Source: Colwellia psychrerythraea
Lineage (GTDB): Bacteria > Pseudomonadota > Gammaproteobacteria > Enterobacterales > Alteromonadaceae
NCBI RefSeq assembly: GCF_000764225.1
Contig: NZ_JQED01000003.1
Location: 124,001 to 188,000, forward strand
Reading direction: 5' to 3'
DNA: 64,000 nucleotides
Below are positions 27,352 through 37,389 of the stretch, piece by piece. The position numbers were made by a program, and so were the translations under genes. The stretch's first letter is position 1; each line of letters opens with the position of its first letter. The notes under the pieces are model-generated. The model saw only the letters and a program-made list of their open reading frames with translations, searched no databases and was not told the origin of the DNA.

Positions 27352-27816
27352 CTATACGGCGTTAGGGAAGCCTAATTGGCGCCATGCATCATAAACTATC
27401 ACGGCTGTGGCATTTGATAGGTTCATACTACGACTTTCTTTTAGCATTGGAATTCTAAGTTTATTTTCATCAGGAATTTTTGCCCGCACTTCCTCTGGTA
27501 ACCCGCCGGTTTCTGAACCAAACAACAAATAATCACCGGTAGTAAAACTGATATCACCATAAAAATTATCGGTCTTAGTGGTGATTGCTAATACGCGTTT
27601 AGGTTGCTCTTTCTCAATGAATGAATCAAAACTAGCATGGCGCTGTATAGCGGCAAATTCATGATAGTCTAGCCCCGCACGGCGTAGTTTTTTATCATCT
27701 AAATCAAAACCTAATGGTTCAATCAAATGCAATCGAAAACCTGAGTTTGCGCATAAGCGAATTATATTACCTGTATTTGGCGGGATTTGGGGTTGAAAAA
27801 GAACAACATCTAGCAT
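27352..27816 (-). CDS. trmL: tRNA (cytidine(34)-2'-O)-methyltransferase TrmL
   Basis: SPOUT-class enzyme that 2'-O-methylates the wobble base of tRNA-Leu isoacceptors. From the third of three closely spaced ATGs the product is 154 residues (E. coli 157), starting [20 protein letters not shown] as in the family. It continues with [11 protein letters not shown], the trefoil-knot SAM site [16 protein letters not shown] and [20 protein letters not shown]. The frame also allows starts at 27825 and 27828. Convergent with gpsA. Confidence 0.95.
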   Translation of the reverse strand: MLDVVLFQPQIPPNTGNIIRLCANSGFRLHLIEPLGFDLDDKKLRRAGLDYHEFAAIQRHASFDSFIEKEQPKRVLAITTKTDNFYGDISFTTGDYLLFGSETGGLPEEVRAKIPDENKLRIPMLKESRSMNLSNATAVIVYDAWRQLGFPNAV

Positions 27817-28090
27817 ATCAATCATCATGTAATTAAATTTTTGTTATTATAACTAACCTGTACTCCGCTTAATATATATTTATCTAGCGATGATTTTTAC
27901 AGCTTTTAATGGTCAATTCATTTACAACAAGCATTCTTTCAAAGCTAAATTTGTAACGGATCAATAAAGATGAGTAATCTTGCACTATTTAAATTTTTTA
28001 GATGTTATAATTCAATACCTTAACTATCTCTTTATTAATATTCGGTTAACGAGTACTGACGTTCAAACTTTAATTTTCCAAGGATTAGCT

Positions 28091-28996
28091 ATGGCAACAA
28101 AAAGCACAACAGATGATTATGCATTTTGGGTTCGTTTAGCCGCAATATTTTCCACTTCTATTGCTTTGATTTTAGTATTGATTAAGCTGTATGCTTGGCT
28201 TGTTACTGACTCTAGTGCCATGCTTGCCTCTACCACAGACTCTATTTTAGATTTATTTGCTTCGATAATGAGCATAGTCATCTTACGATTTGCTTTGGCC
28301 CCAGCAGATAAAGAACATACTTTCGGACATGGTAAAGCTGAAAGTTTAGCGGGGTTAGTACAAGCTTCTTTTGTGCTTGGCTCTGCTATATTGCTAATTT
28401 TTAGTGGCGTATCTCGGTTGCTTAATCCGCAAGTGATCATGCGAAGTGAAGTTGCTATTTGGGTAACCATTATTTCTATTGCATTAACACTTATTTTAGT
28501 TGCCTTTCAACGCTACGTAATCAAGCGTACTGGCTCAATTATTATCAGTGGTGATGCATTGCATTACCAATCTGATTTGTTTCTAAATTTGGGGGTTTTA
28601 GCTGCAGTTATATTGAGTCAAGGAATATGGTTACAAGCTGATGGTGTCTTCACCATACTCGTTGCTCTTTACCTTGTCTTTGGTGCAGGCCAAATTATGA
28701 TCCAAAGTGTATCCCAGTTGATGGATAGCGAATTAAGTGACGAAGAATTGTCGAGAATAAAAACGATTGTCTTGAAGCATAAGCAAGCAATGGGTATTCA
28801 TGAGCTTCGAACGAGACAGTCAGGGGCACAAAGATTTATTCAATTTCATTTAGAGTTAAGTGATCATTTATCTTTATTAGAAGCGCATAGTATAGGCGAT
28901 GAGATTGAGGCGGAAATTTGCCAAGCATTTACACCTTGTGAAGTTTTTATTCATCAAGATCCTAGCTCTGTAGTGCAAAGTGGCCAGTCTAAATAG
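28091..28996 (+). CDS. fieF: Cation diffusion facilitator, FieF-like metal efflux pump
   Basis: 301 residues from the ATG at 28091, which has AAGG upstream (E. coli FieF 300). Six transmembrane segments. Metal-site motifs are DSILDLFAS in TM2 and the DALHYQSDL stretch in TM5 (H and D), with the loop HTFGHGKAESLAGL between. The C-terminal cytoplasmic dimer domain has MGIHELRTRQSG and FIQFHLELSDH. It exports divalent cations such as Fe2+ or Zn2+ in exchange for protons. The upstream in-frame extension to 27980 has no ribosome site and is left out. Confidence 0.93.
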   Translation: MATKSTTDDYAFWVRLAAIFSTSIALILVLIKLYAWLVTDSSAMLASTTDSILDLFASIMSIVILRFALAPADKEHTFGHGKAESLAGLVQASFVLGSAILLIFSGVSRLLNPQVIMRSEVAIWVTIISIALTLILVAFQRYVIKRTGSIIISGDALHYQSDLFLNLGVLAAVILSQGIWLQADGVFTILVALYLVFGAGQIMIQSVSQLMDSELSDEELSRIKTIVLKHKQAMGIHELRTRQSGAQRFIQFHLELSDHLSLLEAHSIGDEIEAEICQAFTPCEVFIHQDPSSVVQSGQSK

Positions 28997-29029
28997 CGTT
29001 TTACCTCTCGTTTAAAGTCCTATAAAGCA

Positions 29030-30034
29030 CTAGTTATGCTGCTTAAACCAAGCAAGGCTTTGTGTTATTGCCTTATTTCTCAACTCATTGGTTTCGAAAA
29101 ATAGTTCATGAAAGGCGTTATCAATTCTAATTGGCAGCCCATTTGGGCATGATTGTGGTCGTAAGGTATGCAACTGCTGGCAAAAGTCATCTTGTGCTTG
29201 TTGGCAAACGATAGTATCGCTACCTGCTTGGAGTAACAATATAGGTGTTTTAAGCTGAGTCATTTTAGCAAAAAGCTCTTTTTGAGCTTTGATGCTTTGT
29301 GCTAACCAGTGAGTGGTAACGCCACCGAGTTGGATGGTTTTATTCTTTTGATATAAGTTGACAAAAGAGTGATAGCGTTCTGTAGAATGAGTCAATTTAT
29401 TCTCAGTAAAACCTTTAGGAGCGTAGTTTTTTTGCCCAAAAAAGTACCAAGGAGTCTTGCTGATTATATTATTGAACTTCAGTTTAATTGCTACCAACAT
29501 CTTAGCTAAACTACTAGGTAAGAAAGCAGAATAAAAACCCAACATGGGTGAGGAGATCACAGCCGCTTTGATTGCATTAGGGCAGTCTTGCATATAGCGT
29601 GTTGCAATGGTACCACCCATTGAGTGAGCTAATAAGTAAGGCTTTTCCAATGATTGAGGCATGACAATATTTTCGATGAAATATTTTAAGTCATCAACAT
29701 AGTCTTGAAACTTAGTAACATAACCTTTGTTGGGGTTTTGCAGCATTCTTCCTGACAACCCCTGACCTCGATGATCTATAATAAAAATACTGTAACCTTG
29801 GCAATATAAATTAAATGCCAGTTCTTGGTATTTTAAGTAGCTTTCACAACGGCCTGGTACAATAACTATTGTAAGGTATTCTTCTTTCTCTTGAATAAAC
29901 TGGGCATAGTGAATGTTTACTCCATCCGTTCCAGAAAAAAATTCAAATTGGCCTTTTTGCCAAAAAAGGGACATTTCATCTGGCTGATTATCACCGATGC
30001 AATTTTGTGGATTAAACATGTAGTGTTTACTCAA
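29030..30034 (-). CDS. pldB: Alpha/beta hydrolase, lysophospholipase L2 (PldB) type
   Basis: 334 residues. The hydrolase fold has VPGRCESYLKYQELA, the oxyanion and strand motif IDHRGQGLSGR near residue 90, the nucleophile Ser in LLAHSMGGTIATRY near 149, an Asp in LLQAGSDTIV and a His in NAFHELFFE near 310. These are the serine-lipase motifs of PldB, which removes the acyl chain from lysophospholipids. No signal peptide is visible. It stands alone, convergent with fieF. Confidence 0.88.
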   Translation of the reverse strand: MSKHYMFNPQNCIGDNQPDEMSLFWQKGQFEFFSGTDGVNIHYAQFIQEKEEYLTIVIVPGRCESYLKYQELAFNLYCQGYSIFIIDHRGQGLSGRMLQNPNKGYVTKFQDYVDDLKYFIENIVMPQSLEKPYLLAHSMGGTIATRYMQDCPNAIKAAVISSPMLGFYSAFLPSSLAKMLVAIKLKFNNIISKTPWYFFGQKNYAPKGFTENKLTHSTERYHSFVNLYQKNKTIQLGGVTTHWLAQSIKAQKELFAKMTQLKTPILLLQAGSDTIVCQQAQDDFCQQLHTLRPQSCPNGLPIRIDNAFHELFFETNELRNKAITQSLAWFKQHN

Positions 30035-30084
30035 AATATACCTATTTTCTGAATACTTGGTTTTAGTTATTTCAGGAAATACAG

Positions 30085-30111
30085 CTAAAATATTACGCGG
30101 TTGGGCGTAAT
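30085..30111 (-). terminator. Terminator after the BlaR1-like gene
   Basis: ATTACGC pairs with GCGTAAT around a 6-base loop, 18 bases after the stop, followed by ATTTTAG on the minus strand. Short but well placed. Confidence 0.65.
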
Positions 30112-30128
30112 CTTATTTGTTTTGATTA

Positions 30129-32207
30129 CTAGGCATGTAAGCTGAAAGAGAATATTTTACTCATTTTACTTTCAACTTTACGATTGTTTATCACTGCCGG
30201 GCTAAATCGCCACTTACGAATAGCTGAGCGAATAGCTGATTTGAAATAAATCAGCTTACTTTGCTGGGAAAAGTTAATGTCTTTAACCTTACCATCGCGA
30301 TCTATTGTGAAATCTACTTTAACTTCCATTTCTAAGCCGCGACGTTTTGCAAGATTTGGATAAACAGGATTAATAGAATTGAGTAATTTTGCTTCAAATG
30401 AAGTTGCTACTTTTACGGCTTCATTTTTCGATGGTGCTACGTCAAGTGCCTTTGGTGCTAGTTTATTGTCTTTGCTAATGGCACTTGAAGCTTGATAGCG
30501 CTTATTTTGTTCTGCTAGTTTGTAAACTTCTTGCTTATAAGAAAGTTGACGGTATGCATCTTTTTTATTACTTGAGGCCTGCTCATTTATCAGAGCTGTC
30601 TGTGTCATTGACTTGCTTGTCTCATTCGACGATAGCGTTAATGTATCTAGTGGTTTTGTTGTCGTTAGTTGTTGCACCTTAGTGGAAGACGATAAGCTAT
30701 TATTGGCACTTAACAAGTCAGACTTTGTCGCTGGCAGTAGAGTGCTTGCACTGCTATTACTCGGAATGTTTTCTTCTATATTCGCTAAGGCTTGGTTATC
30801 AGCTGAAGCTACCTTATTGTGAGTTTTAATAGTAGCGAGCTTATTATATTCAATTGCAGCTTCTGTTTTAATGACGTTTTGATCATTACTGATGGCAATA
30901 GGTTCTACAATAGCTGCAGTAAATCCAGCTTCATTATTTACTGGTAAAGTTGAAATACGCTGACGTTCGGCTATTTCTGTGGCTGAATCAATAGGTTGTG
31001 AGTCTTTGCTGCGAAGCAGCTGCTGAGCAATAGAGTCATTTAATAGCGTTGCACTCTGATTGTCTCTATTGGTTTGATTAAAGTTCATTGCTGTAATGGC
31101 TTTGCTGGCAAAATTACTACTAACAATAGATTGTTCTTGCCAAGGAAATTGGTTGTTCAGCTGTTGAGCAAAAGGCATAGTCAATAATTGATTTACGCTC
31201 AATAATGCAAGCGCAAAAAGTAGGCTTGCTGCAGCTAACCACTTACTCGTATTATTTGTTGGTGCACAATGGTGATCAACAAGGCGAAGTACTCTTTCTT
31301 TTAAATCCCCTCCTGATGCTGCCATTGCCATGGTTGGAATAGTATGAAAGTGGTTTTTAGCGCATAAAGAGGCAGTATCAGTTAGGGTATGTGCGTATGC
31401 TATGGCATCCCCACAATGTTGAACAGCAATATCATCGCTACAATACTCACGTTCATTACGCATTTGTTTACCAATCCAGTGCACACAAGGATGGAAGAAA
31501 AAGAGTAATTCGATCAATGTTTGTAAAAAATTAACTAAATAATCATGGCGACGGATATGTGCAAGTTCATGCAAAATAAGCATTTCAAGTTGAGCTGAGT
31601 TTAAACCAGTCACCATGCTCGCTGGTAGTAATACCACTGGCTTTAACCATCCTATTGCCATGGGTACTTCTGCTTTGAGAGAAATAAGTAGTTTTGGTGT
31701 TTTTGCTAACTTTATTTGTTTGGCCAATTCATCAAACCGTGCCGATAAAGCCAAAGAGGGAGATATACTCGAATGCATTGGTAGGTTATTTACATTACGA
31801 ATTTCAATGAGTAGCTTGCTAGACAGAATTATAATGGTCACTAACCATAGTAATGAAATATAAGGCAATGAATAAGCTAAAACAGAAGGTATTAGTTCCT
31901 GATAAGTTAACAGGGCATTTTGTTGAGTTAACTCATTAACTAAGCTTGTTAAGGGAATAGGACTGAGGTAACTATTTATGCCCGCATTCGTGTCAGGGTA
32001 CACCATGGTAAAGGTGAGCATGGCAAGCAATGCATTTGATAACATTGCCAATGTTGCTAATGTGTAACGCAGCTTTGATTTGTTTTTATCAATTATAAAT
32101 AACAGCGACTTTAAAATAAATGCCACAAAAAAACCTTGCCATAAAAAATGCACTAAGGTCAGCGATAAGCTATATAAAAAAGGACTGTTAAATAATTGTT
32201 CAAGCAT
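30129..32207 (-). CDS. BlaR1-type M56 membrane metallopeptidase with C-terminal TonB-like domain
   Basis: 692 residues. Several N-terminal transmembrane helices (about 10-135) surround the M56 zinc-peptidase domain with HELAHIRRHD near residue 211 and the ENE-like NEREYCSDD further on. A single helix near 320 crosses back, followed by a long low-complexity Ser/Asn/Thr-rich linker (about 350-600). The last 80 residues form a TonB C-terminal domain (NPVYPNLAKRRGLE, then RSAIRKWRFSPA). In BlaR1/MecR1 the C-terminus is a penicillin-binding sensor; here that is replaced by a TonB-like module. It lies 18 bases after a BlaI-type repressor gene, so it probably senses an envelope signal and inactivates that repressor. 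Confidence 0.88.
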   Translation of the reverse strand: MLEQLFNSPFLYSLSLTLVHFLWQGFFVAFILKSLLFIIDKNKSKLRYTLATLAMLSNALLAMLTFTMVYPDTNAGINSYLSPIPLTSLVNELTQQNALLTYQELIPSVLAYSLPYISLLWLVTIIILSSKLLIEIRNVNNLPMHSSISPSLALSARFDELAKQIKLAKTPKLLISLKAEVPMAIGWLKPVVLLPASMVTGLNSAQLEMLILHELAHIRRHDYLVNFLQTLIELLFFFHPCVHWIGKQMRNEREYCSDDIAVQHCGDAIAYAHTLTDTASLCAKNHFHTIPTMAMAASGGDLKERVLRLVDHHCAPTNNTSKWLAAASLLFALALLSVNQLLTMPFAQQLNNQFPWQEQSIVSSNFASKAITAMNFNQTNRDNQSATLLNDSIAQQLLRSKDSQPIDSATEIAERQRISTLPVNNEAGFTAAIVEPIAISNDQNVIKTEAAIEYNKLATIKTHNKVASADNQALANIEENIPSNSSASTLLPATKSDLLSANNSLSSSTKVQQLTTTKPLDTLTLSSNETSKSMTQTALINEQASSNKKDAYRQLSYKQEVYKLAEQNKRYQASSAISKDNKLAPKALDVAPSKNEAVKVATSFEAKLLNSINPVYPNLAKRRGLEMEVKVDFTIDRDGKVKDINFSQQSKLIYFKSAIRSAIRKWRFSPAVINNRKVESKMSKIFSFSLHA

Positions 32208-32225
32208 AGTTAAAGTTTATTTTTC

Positions 32226-32606
32226 TTACTTTTCTAAGGAGTTTAATAACTGGCGAATATCATTAATTTCTTGTTCGCTAGTTGAATCATCAATAGCACG
32301 CATGACTAATTTTGAAGTAGAGCCTCCAAAAGCTTTACTGATTAAATCTTTAATAAGTGATGATTGAGTTTGAGTTTGGCTGTTGGCTGCAGCGTACACG
32401 TGAGCACGATTACTCTCATCGCGTATAACAAGCGATTTGTCATGCATAATTTGTAGTATTTTTAATACCGTTGTGTAGCCTGTCTTTTGTGTTTGGCTAA
32501 CTACTTCGTGGACTTGTCTTACAGTCGCGGGACCCATCTTCCACAGCACATTAAGTAAAGTTAACTCAGCCTGTGTAGGTTTTACTGTAGGATTTTCTTG
32601 CGCCAT
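32226..32606 (-). CDS. BlaI/MecI/CopY-family transcriptional repressor
   Basis: 126 residues. A winged helix (TQAELTLLNVLWKMGPATVRQVHEVV near the start, then TGYTTVLKILQIMHDKSLV) is followed by a C-terminal dimerisation helix region. This is the typical BlaI layout, and the usual size is 115-130. It is cotranscribed with the M56 protease gene (18-base gap), as in bla and mec systems, where the protease triggers loss of the repressor. A large dyad lies 45-95 bases upstream and is a likely operator. The target genes beyond this operon are unknown. Confidence 0.92.
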   Translation of the reverse strand: MAQENPTVKPTQAELTLLNVLWKMGPATVRQVHEVVSQTQKTGYTTVLKILQIMHDKSLVIRDESNRAHVYAAANSQTQTQSSLIKDLISKAFGGSTSKLVMRAIDDSTSEQEINDIRQLLNSLEK

Positions 32607-32650
32607 GTACTTGTCCCTTATTTTGTAATTTTATTTATATAGTTATTGAA

Positions 32651-32700
32651 TATAAGCGTAAAGAATATACGAATCAGATCGTATTTACTCTAAGCTTATA
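32651..32700. promoter_or_regulatory. Large dyad, likely operator of the BlaI-type repressor
   Basis: A 50-base near-symmetric element. The outer arms TATAAGC and GCTTATA, intermediate GTAAA and TTTAC, and the inner perfect ATACGA-6-TCGTAT share one axis near 32676. It sits 45 bases upstream of the repressor start, where autorepression is normal for BlaI-type regulators. Binding is inferred. Confidence 0.6.
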
Positions 32701-32751
32701 TTGAGTACACTAAATGAGCAACCGTTTTGTTTGATGTCTGTTTATTGCCCG

Positions 32752-33645
32752 TTATGTTTTACTTTGATCAAGTGAAGCATAAACTTCACCTAGTCGAGTT
32801 ACTTTACCCGGACCCGCATCAGGGGCAAAATCAGCCAGCATTTTAGGTGCGAAGGTACTAACAACGGTAGATCCTAATTTAAAGCGACCCATCTCATCAC
32901 CTTTGTTAAAGGTAATCGCATCAGCCCCATCTTTAGGATACTGCCATCTAAATATATCTTTTCCTGCGGGAGGGGTAATTGTACCTGCCCAAGTTGTTTC
33001 TATACTTGCAACAATCGTAGCACCAACTAATACCATGGCCATCTCACCCATTTCAGTATCAAAAATAGCAACTACGCGTTCATTTCTCGCAAACAGATCT
33101 GGTACATTTCGAGCGGTTAAAGGATTCACTGAAAATAGCTCACCTGGCACATAAATCATTTCTCGTAAAGTCGCAGCAATTGGCATATGAATCCGGTGAT
33201 AATCTTTTGGTGCTAAATAGATACAAGAGAATTTTCCACCTTGAAAAGGTGCTGCTGTTTTTTCGTCTCCACCGAGCAAAGACGTTACGCTATAGTTGAA
33301 GCCCTTTGCTTGTATAAGCTGGCCGTCAATAATATCTCCTTGCTGGCTAATTGCCCCATCAACAGGGTAACAGATAGTGCTTTCGTCATTATTAATAGTT
33401 CGCGCACCTTCTTCTAGTTCGCGAGTGAAAAAATTATTGAAGGTGTCAAAGTCACTGGCCTTTTTGAGCTTGGCTTCATTCATATTAATACCATAAGCCT
33501 TAATAAACATACTGATAAGCTTAGTGGTTAACCATCCCATTTTAGCTTCGGCTAACTTGCCTGCTAAACGAGAAATAGCATGCTTGGGCATAATGTACTG
33601 GAGGGTGATTTTGATTTTATCGCTAAAACTATTTTTTGAAGACAC
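32752..33645 (-). CDS. psd: Phosphatidylserine decarboxylase proenzyme
   Basis: Makes phosphatidylethanolamine at the inner membrane. 297 residues: [19 protein letters not shown] near residue 65, [21 protein letters not shown] with the conserved His near 147, and the self-cleavage site LGST near 252, where the Ser becomes the pyruvoyl group. It follows rsgA by 10 bases on the same strand, an arrangement kept in E. coli and relatives. Confidence 0.96.
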   Translation of the reverse strand: MSSKNSFSDKIKITLQYIMPKHAISRLAGKLAEAKMGWLTTKLISMFIKAYGINMNEAKLKKASDFDTFNNFFTRELEEGARTINNDESTICYPVDGAISQQGDIIDGQLIQAKGFNYSVTSLLGGDEKTAAPFQGGKFSCIYLAPKDYHRIHMPIAATLREMIYVPGELFSVNPLTARNVPDLFARNERVVAIFDTEMGEMAMVLVGATIVASIETTWAGTITPPAGKDIFRWQYPKDGADAITFNKGDEMGRFKLGSTVVSTFAPKMLADFAPDAGPGKVTRLGEVYASLDQSKT

Positions 33646-33655
33646 TCATTTTTCC

Positions 33656-34714
33656 TTAATTATTAAAGCGTGAGGTTAATTTATTGTCATTGAGGCTGGC
33701 TAATATACGTTGAAAACTTGCTAAGCGAGCTGGGTTGATCTGTTCATTTTTCCCTGCGGCGATTAGCGCACAACCGGGATCGGTTTGATGTTTACAATCT
33801 CTAAACTTGCATAAGCCAAGAAAGTCAGAGAATTCAACAAAACCATGGCAAACTTGTTCAGGTGTTAAATGCCACAAGCCAAACTCGCGAATTCCGGGGG
33901 AGTCAATTAAATCACCACCTTCATCAAAATGGTATAAGCGAGCCACGGTTGTGGTGTGTTGACCCAAGCCTGAATTTTCCGAAACCTCTTGTGTTAATAG
34001 TCCTAAATCAGGCATAAGTGCATTAACTAAGGTCGATTTTCCAACACCTGATTGACCAACAAAAATGCTAGTGTGCTGTGAAAGCTGCGTTTTTAGTTCG
34101 CTAATGCCATCTCGCGATTTACTGCTAGCGTAAAGTACTTGATAGCCAATATCTTGATAAATTTTTAATTGCTGGGCTATTTTCTCTTGCTCATCACTGG
34201 TAATACTGCTCAATAAATCTGTTTTATTCAAAACAATGACAGGAGTAATTCCTGTTTGTTCCGCAGCAACCAGATATCGGTCAATAATATCGCTATTAAA
34301 AACAGGCAATACTGAAGAGACAATCAGAATTTGACTTATATTTGCGGCTATAGGCTTAACACCATCATAAACATCGGGACGGCTCAGTACTGAGTCACGT
34401 TCATGTACAGCTTCAATGATACCTGTGATGCTATGCTGAGTTTCTTTGCCTAAACGCCATAGTACTTTATCGCCACATACCAGAGAGCCTATGGAACGGC
34501 GTAAGTTACAACGAAATATTTCACCGTGCTCATTTTCAACATCTGCATGTTGGCCAAATCGACTAATAATAACCCCATGTTCAGGAGCGGCTAAATCATC
34601 ATCATTCCATATCACTTTATCTTTATTTTTAGCATTTTTGCCTTGAAGCTTTTTATCATGATTGGCTTTAATACGCCTTTGCTGACCCTTGGTCAGTTTT
34701 TTTGCCTTAGCCAT
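33656..34714 (-). CDS. rsgA: Small ribosomal subunit biogenesis GTPase RsgA
   Basis: Late-stage 30S assembly GTPase, 352 residues. A basic N-terminal tail (KKLTKGQQRRIKANHDKK) precedes an OB fold (about 40-110) and a circularly permuted GTPase domain (NKTDLL, then GQSGVGKSTLVNAL and DSPGIREFG). The zinc-binding end is CKFRDCKHQTDPGC near residue 305. The G4-G1-G3 order is the permuted one expected for RsgA. Transcribed with psd and divergent from orn. Confidence 0.96.
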   Translation of the reverse strand: MAKAKKLTKGQQRRIKANHDKKLQGKNAKNKDKVIWNDDDLAAPEHGVIISRFGQHADVENEHGEIFRCNLRRSIGSLVCGDKVLWRLGKETQHSITGIIEAVHERDSVLSRPDVYDGVKPIAANISQILIVSSVLPVFNSDIIDRYLVAAEQTGITPVIVLNKTDLLSSITSDEQEKIAQQLKIYQDIGYQVLYASSKSRDGISELKTQLSQHTSIFVGQSGVGKSTLVNALMPDLGLLTQEVSENSGLGQHTTTVARLYHFDEGGDLIDSPGIREFGLWHLTPEQVCHGFVEFSDFLGLCKFRDCKHQTDPGCALIAAGKNEQINPARLASFQRILASLNDNKLTSRFNN

Positions 34715-34754
34715 GTAATGTATTCATATGATTTAATTTGATCCAACATTTAAT

Positions 34755-34782
34755 TTGACCCGACTTGGTTCTGGCGTATTAT
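34755..34782 (+). promoter_or_regulatory. Possible sigma-70 promoter of orn
   Basis: TTGACC at 34755 and TATTAT at 34777, separated by 16 bases, in the rsgA/orn divergent gap and about 48 bases before the orn start. Spacing is one base shorter than ideal. Confidence 0.5.
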
Positions 34783-34829
34783 ACTAACAATTATATACGA
34801 ATGCTTGTGCATTTTTTTAAGGGAAGGTT

Positions 34830-35375
34830 ATGGCAGGTAACGACAGTAATTTAATTTGGCTTGATTTGGAAATGACAGGGCTTGAACCTGCTGAAGATGT
34901 AATCTTAGAGATCGCTATCATTATTACTGATAGTCAGTTAAATATTTTAGCGCAAGGGCCAGTATTTGCTATTAGCCAAACTGATGATGTGTTGAATAAT
35001 ATGAACCCTTGGTGTGTTGAACATCATGGTAATTCAGGATTAACTCAACGTTGCCGCGACAGTAATGTGAGTTTGGCTCAAGCAACAGAACAAAGCTTGG
35101 CATTTGTTCAAGAATGGGTTCCACAAGGAAAGTCACCGATGTGTGGTAATAGCATAGGCCAAGATAGACGGTTTATTAATAAATACATGCCTGATTTTGA
35201 AGACCACTTTCATTACCGAAACCTAGATGTTAGTACAATAAAAGAGCTGGCGAGACGGTGGAAACCTGAAGTATTAGAGTCTGTTGTTAAAACAGGTGCT
35301 CACTTGGCCTTAGACGACATCAAAGAATCAATTGCTGAATTAAAAGTATACAGAGAACTTTTTTTCAAGTTATAG
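34830..35375 (+). CDS. orn: Oligoribonuclease
   Basis: 3'-5' exoribonuclease that degrades 2- to 5-mer RNAs and pGpG, the product of EAL phosphodiesterases. 181 residues, as in E. coli. DEDDh residues: [10 protein letters not shown] near residue 12 (D, E), [10 protein letters not shown] near 112 (D) and [11 protein letters not shown] near 157 (H, D). A GGGAAGG ribosome site precedes the ATG. Given the many c-di-GMP proteins in this window, its pGpG-clearing role is relevant. Confidence 0.96.
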   Translation: MAGNDSNLIWLDLEMTGLEPAEDVILEIAIIITDSQLNILAQGPVFAISQTDDVLNNMNPWCVEHHGNSGLTQRCRDSNVSLAQATEQSLAFVQEWVPQGKSPMCGNSIGQDRRFINKYMPDFEDHFHYRNLDVSTIKELARRWKPEVLESVVKTGAHLALDDIKESIAELKVYRELFFKL

Positions 35376-35448
35376 CTTTATTACTAAACCCCTATTTTGG
35401 CATGATGATATTTCATTATCATGCTCCTTCCTATTTTGAGTACTTTTA

Positions 35449-37236
35449 ATGAAAAACTTCGCCACTCACATAGTGTTTTTACTGCTTAATATCTGCCTGA
35501 TAAATTACAGCTATGCAGCCAACTCAACAGAAAAGAATATTAGTACGGATCAACAACTAGCCGATATTATTCAGACTCATGAAGCTTTTTATTTAAAGTC
35601 AAGTCCGTTTAATCAACCTAAGATTGCAGGTAATAACGCTAAACTACCTGATTTATCAGAGGAATTTCTACTGGCGCAATATCAACAAGGTTTGGCTATT
35701 TATCAGCAGTTAATCGCATTAGATAATGAAAAGTTGACACAAGAGAATCAAATAAACTTTTCTGTGCTCAGCTACAGTTTAAAAAACCAGTTAGATAGCT
35801 ACACTAACAATGAACACTACATGCCGCTTACCGCAGAGTCGGGCTTTCATGTGTGGATTGCTAACATTTCTAAGCAGGTAGAGTTTAAAACCTTTGCGGA
35901 TTATCAAGATTATTTAGTGCGTTTATCTTTACTACCTGCGTATTTTTCTCAACAAATTTATTGGATGAAGAAAGGTTTGCAAGCAGGTATTAGCCAACCG
36001 AAAGTAGTCCTTGAAGGATTTGAACAATCAATTGCGGCTTATATAAAAGAAGATGTCACTGAAAGTTCGTATTACCAACCATTTAGTAAAATGTCAGTAT
36101 TTATTAAGCCAAGTCAGAAGGAAGAGTTACGACAACAAGCTAAGCAAGTATTAAGTGCTAAAGTGATGCCAGCATATAAGGCTTATTACGATTTTATGGT
36201 TAATGAATATCAGCCAAATGCTCGGGATAATATTGCTGCTAGTTCACTAACTAATGGCAAAGAGTATTACCAAAATAGGCTTGAACATTATACCACATTA
36301 CCTATGACTGCAATGCAAGTACATCAGCAGGGATTGGCAGAAGTTAAACGTATCCGAGCTGAAATGGAAGCCATCATTGCACAGGTAAACTTTTCTGGAA
36401 GCTTCAGTGAATTTGTTGAATTTTTACGTAAAGACCCTCAATTTTATGCCTCCACGCCAACAGAGTTATTAAAAGAAGCCTCTTTTATTGCTAAAAAGAT
36501 GGATGCAAAACTACCTTCTTTATTTAAAACCCTACCAAGAACGCCTTATGGTGTGATGGCTGTACCAGACAATATTGCACCTAAATACACTACTGGACGA
36601 TACGCCGGTTCAGCACGAGATGACCAACCCGGGAATTATTGGGTCAATACTTATCGACTAGACCGACGACCACTTTATGTCTTAACTGCACTAACTTTGC
36701 ATGAAGCTGTGCCAGGACACCATTTGCAGATATCGCTGGCAAAAGAAATGAAGGATGTTGCTAAATTCAGGAATCGAACTTACATTTCAGCTTTTGGTGA
36801 AGGTTGGGGGTTATACTCTGAATACCTAGGCATAGAAGCAGGTATGTATGAAGATCCTTATCACAACTTTGGCCGTTTAACTTATGAAATGTGGCGCGCC
36901 TGCCGCTTAGTTGTGGATACCGGAATGCATACCCAAGGATGGAGTCGAGCACGAGCTATGGAGTTTTTAGCCAGTAATACGGCTTTGTCTTTGCATAATG
37001 TAAAAACAGAGATAGACCGATATATCTCATGGCCTGGACAAGCATTATCTTACAAAATTGGCGAATTAACTATTAAGCGTTTACGAAAAGAAGCTGAACA
37101 AACATTAGGTGAACATTTTGATTTAAGAGAGTTCCATGATCAGCTACTCAAGCATGGTTCAATGCCATTGTCTATGTTGGATAAACTTATAACACAGTAT
37201 ATAAATGACAAAAGTAATGGTGTGACAAAGCTATAA
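35449..37236 (+). CDS. Exported DUF885-family protein, putative zinc peptidase
   Basis: 595 residues with a signal peptide (about 1-24, ending SYAA). The rest is the helical DUF885 fold: SYSLKNQLDSYT near residue 110, DDQPGNYWVNTY near 390, the putative metal motif LTLHEAVPGHHLQ near 420 (HExxx plus a following HH), AFGEGWGLYSEYLG near 448 and ISWPGQALSYKIGELTI near 525. The family resembles M32-type carboxypeptidases, but substrates are mostly unknown. It follows orn by 73 bases, with a hairpin (35400-35424) in the gap. Its 3' end faces an orphan c-di-GMP riboswitch on the other strand. Confidence 0.88.
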   Translation: MKNFATHIVFLLLNICLINYSYAANSTEKNISTDQQLADIIQTHEAFYLKSSPFNQPKIAGNNAKLPDLSEEFLLAQYQQGLAIYQQLIALDNEKLTQENQINFSVLSYSLKNQLDSYTNNEHYMPLTAESGFHVWIANISKQVEFKTFADYQDYLVRLSLLPAYFSQQIYWMKKGLQAGISQPKVVLEGFEQSIAAYIKEDVTESSYYQPFSKMSVFIKPSQKEELRQQAKQVLSAKVMPAYKAYYDFMVNEYQPNARDNIAASSLTNGKEYYQNRLEHYTTLPMTAMQVHQQGLAEVKRIRAEMEAIIAQVNFSGSFSEFVEFLRKDPQFYASTPTELLKEASFIAKKMDAKLPSLFKTLPRTPYGVMAVPDNIAPKYTTGRYAGSARDDQPGNYWVNTYRLDRRPLYVLTALTLHEAVPGHHLQISLAKEMKDVAKFRNRTYISAFGEGWGLYSEYLGIEAGMYEDPYHNFGRLTYEMWRACRLVVDTGMHTQGWSRARAMEFLASNTALSLHNVKTEIDRYISWPGQALSYKIGELTIKRLRKEAEQTLGEHFDLREFHDQLLKHGSMPLSMLDKLITQYINDKSNGVTKL

Positions 37237-37389
37237 AGTAAACGCTCTAAGCAGTAATGATAGATTTAGTGTGAGCCTGCTCTAGAAAATATGACGTTAG
37301 GCTCTTACTTCCACACGTAGATGCAACACTAGAATATTTATTAGTGACTTATAAGTCTTAGTTAATCGATTATTACTGTTGGAAGCCGA

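Noticed and set aside
32080..32367. 95-codon plus-strand frame across the blaR1/blaI junction
   Set aside because: It is the antisense shadow of two well-supported minus-strand genes.
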